DNA of 23,685 nt from a virus. Below, piece by piece: positions 1-9,900 of this stretch. A model generated the notes under the pieces. That model worked only from the letters and a program-made list of their open reading frames with translations. It searched no databases and was not told where the DNA came from. The translations under genes were made by a program, and so were the position numbers. Numbering within the stretch: the first letter of the stretch is position 1; each line of letters begins with the position of its first letter. The stretch is from IMG/VR virus record IMGVR_UViG_3300009185_000108, positions 1 to 23,685 of that record, one strand, 5' to 3'.

Positions 1-3000
1 CAAGTCTAACTGGTACCACAGCAAGCGTCACAGGCAACGTTACAGGAAATTATTTTGTTGGCAATGGTTCAGCTTTAACTGGTATCATAGCATCAGCCGG
101 TGCAGCTATCACCAATGGCAACAGTAATGTCAGTGTAGCTGCTAATTCCAATGTCACAGTGGCTGTGACCAGCAGCACAATAGCCACGTTTGCCAGCACA
201 GGCGCTTATGTAACAGGCATAATCAGTGCCACAGGCAACATCACCGGCGGCAACGTGAGTGGTATAAATCTTGGTGGATCTCTGACCACTCCTGCTCAGC
301 CCAATATCACCAGTGTGGGCACATTGAGCAATGTGTCAGTCAGCGGCAACGTTGACGCTGGCAATTATCTCACAGGCGGTATTGTCAGTGCTGTTGGCAA
401 CATCACGGGTGGAAATCTAAGTGGTGCTAACATTGCAGGCACCTTGACCACTGCCAGCCAGACCAACATCACCAGCGTGGGCACATTGGGATCGTTGAGT
501 GTGACAGGCAATGTCACAGGTGGCAATTTGACCACAGGCGGTGCAGTCAGCGCCACTGGCAACATCACAGGTGGCAATATATTAGGCGGCGCCAATGTCA
601 ATGCAACCACCCACACAGGTAGCACAGTGAGCGTAACAGGCAATGTTACAGGTGGCAATTTGGTTGGCGGAAATATCAGTGGCACCTTGATAACCGCAGC
701 ACAAACCAACATCACCAGTGTGGGCACATTGACAGCATTGAGTGTGACGGGAAATGTGTCGGGCGGCAATCTAACCACAAGCGATCAAGTCAGTGCCACC
801 GGCAATGTTACTGGCAACTATTTCATCGGTAACGGATCACAACTAACTGGTATTGTGTCAAGTTACGGCAACGCCAATGTTGCGGCCAACTTGGCAGCAT
901 TTGGCTCTAACCCAATATCTACCTCAGGCAATATCACTGGTGGTAATCTAAATGCCACAGGATTGAGCCTGAGTGGCAATGTTGTAAGTGTATTAAATTC
1001 AACTGCCAACATCACCACCACTGCTAATATCAGCAGCAACTACTTTATCGGTAACGGATCACAACTAACTGGTATTATATCCAGTTATGGCAACGCCAAC
1101 GTTGCAGCCAACTTGGCAGCATTTGGCTCTAATCCAATATCAACTAGCGGCAACATCACAGGTGGTAACATACTAGGTGGTGCCAATGTCAATGCAACCA
1201 CGCACACAGGCACCACAGTGAGTGTCACAGGTGACATTACAGGTGGTAATTTATACACTGCTGGGTTGATCAGTTCAACCAGTAATGTGTTTGGCGGCAA
1301 CTTATCTACCACCGGGCAAGTGATTTCAACCAACACAGGCAGCACAACCACCGGCAGCGGACAAATGTACCTAAATGGTGCAACAAACAACAGGATTGAT
1401 TTCAACACCAATGGAACTGCTGCACCTGCATTTACCACACGCAGTACAGGAACCAAGATTGTGTTGTATCCTAACATTGGCATTGCAGCGGCCGACTATG
1501 CTCTGGGTATTGAATCAGGCGCATTGTGGTCAGGCGTGCCAGACTCGTCTAACAGTTTCAAATGGTATGGTGGAACTACTCAAGTAGGATCGTTGAGCGG
1601 TACAGGTGTGTTGTCTATTGCAGGCAACATCACTGGCGCTAACATAAATGCCACAGGATTGAGCCTGAGCGGCAACGTTGTGAGTGTATTGGTATCAGCT
1701 GCCAACATCACTACCACTGCCAATATCAGCGGTGGTTATATCTTGGGCGACGGATCACAACTAACTGGTATTGTATCCAGTTATGGCAATGCCAATGTTG
1801 CAGCCAACTTGGCAGCATTTGGCTCAAATCCCATATCAACCTCAGGCAATATTACCAGCGGCAACTTGAATGCTGCAGGACTGAGTCTGAGTTCAAATGT
1901 GGTCAGTGCATTGGTATCAGCAGCTGATATCACTACCACTGCCAATATCTCAGGTGGATATATTTTAGGTAACGGAAGTCAGTTGACTGGTATTGTATCC
2001 AGTTATGGCAATGCCAATGTTGCAGCCAATTTAGCAGCATTTGGCACCAACCCCATATCAACCTCAGGCAACATCACTGGTGGTAATCTAAATGCCACAG
2101 GATTGAGTTTGAGTGGCAATGTTGTGAGTGTGTTGGTATCAGCTGCCAACATCACTACCACTGCCAATGTTAGTGGTGGTTATATCTTAGGCAACGGAAG
2201 TCAGTTGACTGGTATTGCTTCCAGTTATGGCAATGCCAATGTTGCAGCCAACTTGGCAGCATTTGGCTCTAACCCCATATCTACCTCAGGCAACATCACT
2301 GGTGGTAATCTAAATGCCACAGGATTGAGCCTGAGCGGTAATGTGGTCAGTGTATTGAATTCAACCGCTGCTATCACAACCACTGCTAATATCTCTGGCG
2401 GTAACATACTTGGTGGTGCCAATGTCAACGCCACCACACACACTGGTACCACTGTGAGTGTGACAGGTAATATCACCGGTGGCAATGTCAACACCAACAC
2501 CATAGTTGGCACCAGCACCACAATCCGATCAACCGGCGCGTTGAACTTCAGTGCCACAGGAAATATTGAAGTCAACAGCACATACATCAATAACTTACTG
2601 GATCCAGTGCAAAATCAAGACGCTGCTACCAAATATTATGTTGACACTGTAGCTCAAGGCCTGCATGTACATGACTCGGCCAACTTGGCATCCACAGCTG
2701 ACCTAGCCACATACACCGGTGCCACAGTCACATACAACAACGGCGCATCAGGAGTTGGTGCCACACTGAGCTTGGTTGGTAACACATTGACCACGTTGGA
2801 TGGTACAGCAATTCCTGGCTCTGCCAGTACCAGGCTGTTGATTAAAAATCAAGGCAATGCTGTACAAAATGGCATGTACAATTATACCAGCAGCAGTTTG
2901 TTGACCAGAAGTACAGACTTTGACACTTCGGCTGAAGCTGCTGGTGGAGACTTCTTGTTTGTGACATCGGGAGCCACACTAGCCGACACTGGTTGGGTGC

Positions 3001-3962
3001 AAACCACAGACAATCCCACATTGGGTACCAGCCCAATTGTGTTCTCACAATTCTCTGGTGCTGGCACATACACCGCTAACACCGCAGCTGGCCTGGTATT
3101 AAATGGTACTGTATTCAGTGCAAAAACTGACAACATCAGTACCACATTCGATGGCACTGGCAATATTGTGGTCAAGGCTGGAGCTCAACTGACCACACCC
3201 AACATTGGTGCTGCCACCGGTACCAGCGTAAGTGTAACAGGCAACATCACCGGTGCCAACATCATTGGTATTGTTGCTGCTGGTGCAAACACAATTACCA
3301 CAACTGGCAACATCACCGGCGGCAATATGTTGTTTGGATCTGGTATTATCAGTGGCACAGGCAACATCACCGGCGGCAATGTAAATGCTGCCGGATTGAG
3401 TTTGTCAAGTAATGTTGTTTCAGCAATCAATTCTGCTGCCAACATCACAACCACTGCCAATATTGCCGGTGGAAATATAATTGGTACTCATGTGGGCAAC
3501 GTAACTGGTACTACAGTCAGTGTGAGTGGCAATATCACAGCTGGCAACATCTTGGGTGGAGCCAACGTCAATGCCGTCACACATACAGGTGCCACTGTGA
3601 GTGTCACAGGCAATATCATCACTGGTGGCGGCATAGTGTCACGTGTGGTTTCAATTGCAGATGCTGCATCAGTCACCATCAACGCTGACACAACCGATCT
3701 GGCTACTCAAACCAATACTCAAGTCACAGGCACATTGACTATCAATGCTCCAACAGGAACATTGGCAAACGGACAAAAAGTCACATTTAGGTTGCAATCA
3801 TCCAATGTGCAAACTTTTTCTTGGAATGCAGTGTTTGCCGGATCAACAGATCTAAGTTTACCAACAACATCCAGCGGCAGTAGTAAATATGATTATATGG
3901 GATTTATATACAACTCAACTGCTACCAAATGGCAACTGCTGGCTAAAAACTTTGGATTCTAA
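1..3962 (+). CDS. Repetitive tail fibre / adhesin protein (5' end outside window)
   Basis: The frame is open from the first base to TAA at 3960-3962. The GTG at 159 is internal, because the repeat pattern continues upstream of it, so the gene is cut by the window edge and at least 1320 codons are visible. The protein is almost entirely Gly/Asn/Thr/Ser-rich beta repeats of the type SVTGNITGGN and TNITSVGTL, typical of phage tail fibres. Parts visible: a 74-residue repeat (nt 828-1163 and 1746-2411); a non-repeat beta module at about nt 1330-1620 (NRIDFNTNG, TKIVLYP, FKWYGGTTQV); a module at about nt 2580-3150 opening with DAATKYYVDTVAQGLHVH, common in T4-like fibres; and a C-terminal domain from about nt 3640, ending in KWQLLAKNFGF. 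There is no signal peptide or membrane segment. The likely role is a distal fibre or host-recognition protein. This rests on composition and known fibre motifs, and the receptor is unknown. It sits 16 nt upstream of a second giant fibre gene. Confidence 0.85.
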   Translation, partial: SLTGTTASVTGNVTGNYFVGNGSALTGIIASAGAAITNGNSNVSVAANSNVTVAVTSSTIATFASTGAYVTGIISATGNITGGNVSGINLGGSLTTPAQPNITSVGTLSNVSVSGNVDAGNYLTGGIVSAVGNITGGNLSGANIAGTLTTASQTNITSVGTLGSLSVTGNVTGGNLTTGGAVSATGNITGGNILGGANVNATTHTGSTVSVTGNVTGGNLVGGNISGTLITAAQTNITSVGTLTALSVTGNVSGGNLTTSDQVSATGNVTGNYFIGNGSQLTGIVSSYGNANVAANLAAFGSNPISTSGNITGGNLNATGLSLSGNVVSVLNSTANITTTANISSNYFIGNGSQLTGIISSYGNANVAANLAAFGSNPISTSGNITGGNILGGANVNATTHTGTTVSVTGDITGGNLYTAGLISSTSNVFGGNLSTTGQVISTNTGSTTTGSGQMYLNGATNNRIDFNTNGTAAPAFTTRSTGTKIVLYPNIGIAAADYALGIESGALWSGVPDSSNSFKWYGGTTQVGSLSGTGVLSIAGNITGANINATGLSLSGNVVSVLVSAANITTTANISGGYILGDGSQLTGIVSSYGNANVAANLAAFGSNPISTSGNITSGNLNAAGLSLSSNVVSALVSAADITTTANISGGYILGNGSQLTGIVSSYGNANVAANLAAFGTNPISTSGNITGGNLNATGLSLSGNVVSVLVSAANITTTANVSGGYILGNGSQLTGIASSYGNANVAANLAAFGSNPISTSGNITGGNLNATGLSLSGNVVSVLNSTAAITTTANISGGNILGGANVNATTHTGTTVSVTGNITGGNVNTNTIVGTSTTIRSTGALNFSATGNIEVNSTYINNLLDPVQNQDAATKYYVDTVAQGLHVHDSANLASTADLATYTGATVTYNNGASGVGATLSLVGNTLTTLDGTAIPGSASTRLLIKNQGNAVQNGMYNYTSSSLLTRSTDFDTSAEAAGGDFLFVTSGATLADTGWVQTTDNPTLGTSPIVFSQFSGAGTYTANTAAGLVLNGTVFSAKTDNISTTFDGTGNIVVKAGAQLTTPNIGAATGTSVSVTGNITGANIIGIVAAGANTITTTGNITGGNMLFGSGIISGTGNITGGNVNAAGLSLSSNVVSAINSAANITTTANIAGGNIIGTHVGNVTGTTVSVSGNITAGNILGGANVNAVTHTGATVSVTGNIITGGGIVSRVVSIADAASVTINADTTDLATQTNTQVTGTLTINAPTGTLANGQKVTFRLQSSNVQTFSWNAVFAGSTDLSLPTTSSGSSKYDYMGFIYNSTATKWQLLAKNFGF
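828..1163 (+). repeat. Tandem 222-bp coding repeat, first array (1.5 units)
   Basis: The block beginning GNGSQLTGI followed by SSYGNANVAANLAAFG starts at 828 and again at 1050, exactly 222 bp (74 codons) apart. The second copy keeps the pattern to about 1163 and then switches to another repeat class (GGANVNATTHTG). Differences between copies are mostly at third codon positions. Confidence 0.85.
1746..2411 (+). repeat. Tandem 222-bp coding repeat, second array (3 units)
   Basis: Three consecutive 74-codon units start at 1746, 1968 and 2190 with an exact 222-bp period. They are the same repeat as at 828 and 1050. A partial unit (from NATGLSLSGNVVSVLVSAAN) lies just upstream at about 1645-1745. 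The array ends at 2411, where GGANVNATTHTG begins. The near-identical DNA suggests copy-number change or gene conversion by recombination. Confidence 0.87.
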
Positions 3963-3978
3963 TAAGGCAACATAAGCA

Positions 3979-6900
3979 ATGGCAAATCGTTATTGGCGTG
4001 GCGGTACTGGCACGTGGAATACCACATCAACAACCAACTGGTCCACCTCATCCAACGGCCCCGGTGGTGCAAGTGTGCCAACTACAAATGACAGTGTTAT
4101 ATTTGATCAAGCAGGTACTTATTCAGTCACAATGACAGGTGCATTAGCTTGTTTCCAGTTTAGTGTGACGGCCGGCACTGTTTCATTCATAACTGGAACT
4201 GCACCAACTATTGCCATTTCGGGTGGTATGAGTTTGATTGCAGGTACAGTTTGGTCTAGCACTGGTACTGTTACATTCAATGCTCCATCATTTGGTCAAA
4301 CTATTACAACTAATGGAACAGCAATATTTGGTTCTATCATAATTAACTCACCGGGTGGTGTTTACTTGGGCAGCGCATTAACGACCAGTGTTAGTCAGAC
4401 TGTCACCCTCACCAGTGGTTTTCTTAATCTTAGTTCATTCGGATTTGATCTAACCACTGGCGCATTCATTTCAAGTAATACCAACACTCGTTCAATTGCA
4501 TTTGGTACAAATAATATTGTACTGTCATCAGTTACAGCAGCATTGCAGATGGCCACTCTTACTGGTTTCACATACACAGGTACCGGTGGTTTCAGAGCAA
4601 CAATGTCAAGTGTAAGAACTTTTACTTGTGGGACAACAGGTGGCACGTCGGCTAATGCACCCAATCTTACATTAGTGTCAGGCGCATCTGTAGCAACAAT
4701 AACCACTGGCAGCTGGTTTAACAAACTCGATTATGGAACAACCACGTTCACACAAGCAGCATCCACACTGAACGTGAACTCAATAACGCTGTCATCCACT
4801 GGCACGTACACAGCATTGATTTTGAATTTGGTTGGCACTGGCACCGTGACCTACAACGGAAAAACCACAGCGGCTGTAACATTGCTGGCTGGCACACCCA
4901 CAATTGCTGACACTGTCACGTGTACAACGTGGACTGTGAATGGACCCACGTTCAACTTTACCTCAGGAACAATAAACCCTTCCACCAGCTTTGTTGTGAC
5001 CTCAGGTGGTTTCACCCTCAATGGAGGTACACTGGGCGCTGTGCCAACATTCACTCACACAGCCGGAGCGGTAACATTCAATGCCAGTTATACAATGACT
5101 GTGACTGGTACGTATACATTAACTGCTGGTACACTGACACTGGCTGATGGGGTGACTTTGTCAACAGGTATATTCAGTTCGAGTAATACCAACACACGGG
5201 CAATTGCGTTTGGCAGTGCCAGTGCAGGAAACATCAATTTGACTCATACCACGGCCGCAACAGTGGTATTGAGCATGGCCACTGTGACAGGATTCACATA
5301 CACTGGGCCAGGTGGATTCACTGTGGCGGCCATGGGCAACACAAGAACGTTCACATTTGGAACTACAGGTGGTTCTACATCAAATGCAGTGAACTTGACA
5401 TTTACCACAGGTGCCAGCATTGCAACATTGACCACTGCCGGTTGGTTTAAAAATTTAAATTTTGGAACAACATCGTTCAATCCAGGAACAACTACATTAA
5501 ACATTGCCGGAGCTCTCACACTATCGTCAACTGGTACGTATACTACCACAACCATCAATCCTCTCGTCACAGCAACATATACATTTAATAGTGCATCACT
5601 GGGACCGTTTACAGTTAACACAGTTGGTGTCACTATCACAATGGGCAGTGCTGGTGGGTGTACCATACTTACAGTAACGCAGGGAACTGTTGATTTAAAC
5701 GGTCAAAATTTTACTTGTTCAAGTACAGCTACAGTTAACAGTGGCGGAACATTATCAAACTTTAGTACGTTTGCATGTACCACATTTACCAACAACGGAA
5801 GTACTATTTCATTGGCAAGCGGTGCAATCAATGCCAGTGTTAGTATTGTACAAAGCTCTGGATCATTTACCATTGGTGCAGCAACTATTGGTGCTACGCC
5901 AACATTCACACACACAGCAGGAACTGTGACATTTAATTCCAGTCAAAGTTTGGCTGTGACAGGCACATATACATTCACAGCAGGTACATTGACATTGGCT
6001 GATGGGGTGACTTTGAGCACAGGTATATTCAGTTCAAGTAATACTAACACACGGGCAATTGCGTTTGGTAGTGCCAGTGCAGGCAACATCAATCTTACTC
6101 ACACCACTGCCACAACGGTGGTATTGAGTATGGCTATAGTTACTAATTTTACATACACAGGCCCCGGTGGATTTACTGTGGCCGATATGGCCAACACAAG
6201 AACACTCACATACGGAACTACAGGTGGTTCTACATCAAACGCAGTGAACTTGACATTTACCACAGGTGCCAGTGTGGCAACATTGACCACTGCTGGTTGG
6301 TTTAAAAATTTAGATTTTGGAACAACAAGTTTCAATCCAGGAACAACCGCATTAAACATTGCGGGAAATCTCACACTGTCATCAACTGGTACTTACACTG
6401 GATTGACATTTACTCCACTGACCAGTGCTACATACACGTTTAACGGAGCATCTGTCGGAGCAATTGCATTCAATTATTCGGGCATTACTATCACCATGGG
6501 CAGTGCTGGAGGATGCTCAACACTCACAATGACAGCCGGTACCATTGATTTTGCAGGTTACAATTTTACTTGTTCGGGTACAGCAACATACAACAGTACC
6601 GGAACACTGTCAAACTTTGGCACATTTGCATGTACCACATTTACCAACAACGGTGCTACATTATCGTTGACCAGTGGCGCAATCAACGCCAGCACCAGCT
6701 TTGTACAAAGTTCAGGATCGTTTACCATTGGTGGCTCAGCAACCTTAGGTGCAACACCGTTGTTCACACACACAGCAGGAACAGTGACATTCAATTCCAG
6801 CCAAAGCCTGGCTGTGACAGGCACATACACGTTTACTGCTGGCACGTTGAATATTGATGATGGTGTGACTTTGAGCACAGGTATATTCAGTTCAACCAAC

Positions 6901-9900
6901 GCAAACACTCGCACAATCAATTTTGGTCTCACGACCAATCCAGGTTATATTTCTTTAACACATACCACAGCCGCAACTGTGGTGTTGAGCATGGCCATTG
7001 TGACTGGACTCACTGTGAATGCTCTAGGTAAATGGGACGGTAATGTATCTTATGGTCCTACACAAGTAGCAGGGGGATTTCGATCAGAAACAACCGTGAC
7101 AAAAACATTCACCTGTGGTACCACAGGTGGCAATTCTACCAATGCTCCTTGTTTATATGTTACTGGCACCGGTGGTACACAACTTCCTACATTTACCACA
7201 GGCAGCTGGTTTGGTGATTTTAGTATATACAATTTGTCGACCATGACAATCGCTGCTACCACATTGAATATAAATTCTTTATATGGTCAAGGTTATTATG
7301 TTAGTCTTAATACCACCAGTATGGGTTTGAACTTTGTAGGGTCAGGATTTATCAACAATCAAGGTGGTATAGATAACACATTTGGTATACTGGGTGCAGT
7401 CACAATAAATCACGCTGGCACAACTGCCATGATATATGGTATATGTGGAGCAACAACTGTGGCTTTAACTGCTGGAACACTGGAATGCAGATACTGGGCC
7501 AACGGTCCATTTAATGGAATTAGTCAATTTGCGCTAACAGGTGCTGTGACTCAAACAGGTGGCACCTGGTATAACAATGCTGTGTATATAAACACCTGCA
7601 CCACATACACAATCAATGGTCCAACTATAAGTTTTGACAGTGGTAGTATAACTGCTACTACTAGCATGGTACTAACTTCTGGATCATTCACGTTCAATGG
7701 CGGTACAATATCAGCCTTACCCTTGTTCACACACACAGCTGGTACTTTGACAATCAAAAATAGTCAGACTGTTTCATTGGCAGCCACCGGCACATACACA
7801 TTTACAGCAGGATCTTTAATATTAGAAGATGCTGCTGTGTTAAACACTGGTATTTTTAGTTCATCAGGCACAGGAACTAGGTCAATCACATTTGGTACTA
7901 CTGCAACTTATCCTGCATTTATTAACCTTACACATACCACAGCAGCAACCACTGTGTTGAGTATGGCCACAGCCACTGGATTCTCATGTACAGCATCATA
8001 CAACCCTGCTATTGGTCAAGGGTATAGTGGATTTAAATCTGATATGCCTGCTACGCAAACATTTGTGTTTGGAACAACAGGCGGGTCAATAAGTAATGCC
8101 CCTAATCTTAAAATAAACGGTAGTTCAACACCTACGATCACTACTGCTAGTTGGTTCAACATACTTGATTTTTCAGCTTCTCAAACATTTACATTGCCAG
8201 CAACCAGTCTTAACTTAAATTCACTAATACCTGCTTATGGTTATAACACCGTAGTACTTACCGGGCTTACTGCCAACATGCGTGGTCCAGGATTTTTGTT
8301 GGCTACTGGTGCTTCTTCTATTGGGCCGTTAGTTATCAATAATAGTGGTACAACTCAACTAGTATCAGGATTTTTTCCTCCATATTATGGAGCAGGAACT
8401 TTTTACTGCACTACACTAACCATCACAGCAGGTAATTTTGACGGTGGAGTACAGAAATTTACAGGATCTTGTACAGCAGGAGTACTAACAACTACTGGAT
8501 CTCCTACACTTGTTCCGGGTAGTAACTTATACGATAGTGTTGGTGTTCCTTACGGGTATAGTGGTAGTGTCGTAAGTGGATCAAGCAACACATGGGTATT
8601 GGGTGATCTTACTACATCGTTTGCTTCAAAAGATTTATGGGTCGGCGGTTCTGAATCATATCTAACTCCTTCATATTTAACTTGTTCTGGTGCTGTTACG
8701 TGGACTGGAGGGACATTAACCAATTTTGGCAGCACCACTGCTTATATATACGGTGATGGAAAAAATAGCATAACATGGACTTGCACCACATTTACAGTTA
8801 ATGGATCAACATTCAATCACACACTTGAAAATGGAGGAACAATAAATCCTTCAACCAGTTTTGTACTAACCGCAGGATCATATACCTATAATGGTGGTGT
8901 GTTGGGTGCTGTGCCACTATTCACTCACACAGCAGGCACAGCGACATTTAATTATAGCTATTCACTGACCACCACAGGCACATACACACTAACAGCCGGC
9001 ACATTGACGCTAGCTGCTGGGGTGACGTTGGCCACAGGTATATTCAGTTCATCAGGTGCCGGTACTCGCGCAATTGGATTTGGTGCTAGTGTTACCTCAG
9101 GCTCTGTGGCATTCAACGGTGTTGATCAGTATTTGACAGTACCAAGTAGTACAGCACTTACATTGGGCACAGGTGATTTTACTGTAGAGGCCTGGATAAA
9201 TCCAATAACCGTTGCTGGAGGTGCGAATCAATTTAATATCATAACTTTAGGTAGTCTTCAATTTTACGTAAGTGACGGAACTCTTTATTTCTATGATGTC
9301 AATGTCAATGCCGGTGGCGGCACAGTAGTAATAAATCAATGGCAACATTTAGCGGTTACAAGAATTGGTACTTTAGTAACTGCCTATATCAATGGTATTC
9401 CATATATTTATACCTCTAGTGGTGTAAATTTTATAGCAGCAACAACATATATCGGTAATAATCTTGGCGGAGCATTAGCCTGGGGATATATCAGCAATCT
9501 ACGTGTGGTAAAGGGAGTATCGGTATACACAATAGCAGCATTTGCTCCTCCCACAACTGCGTTGACTGCGGTTACTGGTACACAATTGTTAGTAGATGTA
9601 GCATCATCAGGTGCATATTTGACTGATGGAAGCACCAACAACTTTACCCTTACTCCAGCTGGAACTGTAACGTACAATGCTAGTACACCTGTCAGTACTG
9701 GTGGTAGTTTATACTTTCAAAGTGCGTCATCACGTTTAACTTTACCAAGTTCTAGTGCATTCGATATAACTGGTGATTTTACCATTGAAGCCTGGGTACA
9801 ATCTACCGCCTTTACGGCAGGAGGTCAAGGTATATTAGATACCAGAGTGGCTGCTCAAACATCAGCACCGTGGGTATTTTATATTACCCCCGCTGGCAAC

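Noticed and set aside
1375-1587. Small plus-strand frame in another phase inside the first fibre gene
   Set aside because: It overlaps the non-repeat beta module, whose main frame is clearly coding. It has no start signal and no recognisable features.
365-3691. Long open frames on the minus strand opposite the first fibre gene
   Set aside because: They mirror the Gly/Asn/Thr repeats and give Pro/Val/Leu-rich low-complexity translations (for example LPPVTLPVTL). No ribosome-binding site or promoter was seen. They are by-products of biased codon use in the repeats.
9405-9412. Perfect TATAAATA on the minus strand inside the giant fibre gene
   Set aside because: No gene-like frame lies downstream on that strand, and it falls in an AT-rich coding stretch of a LamG domain. 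It is most likely chance.
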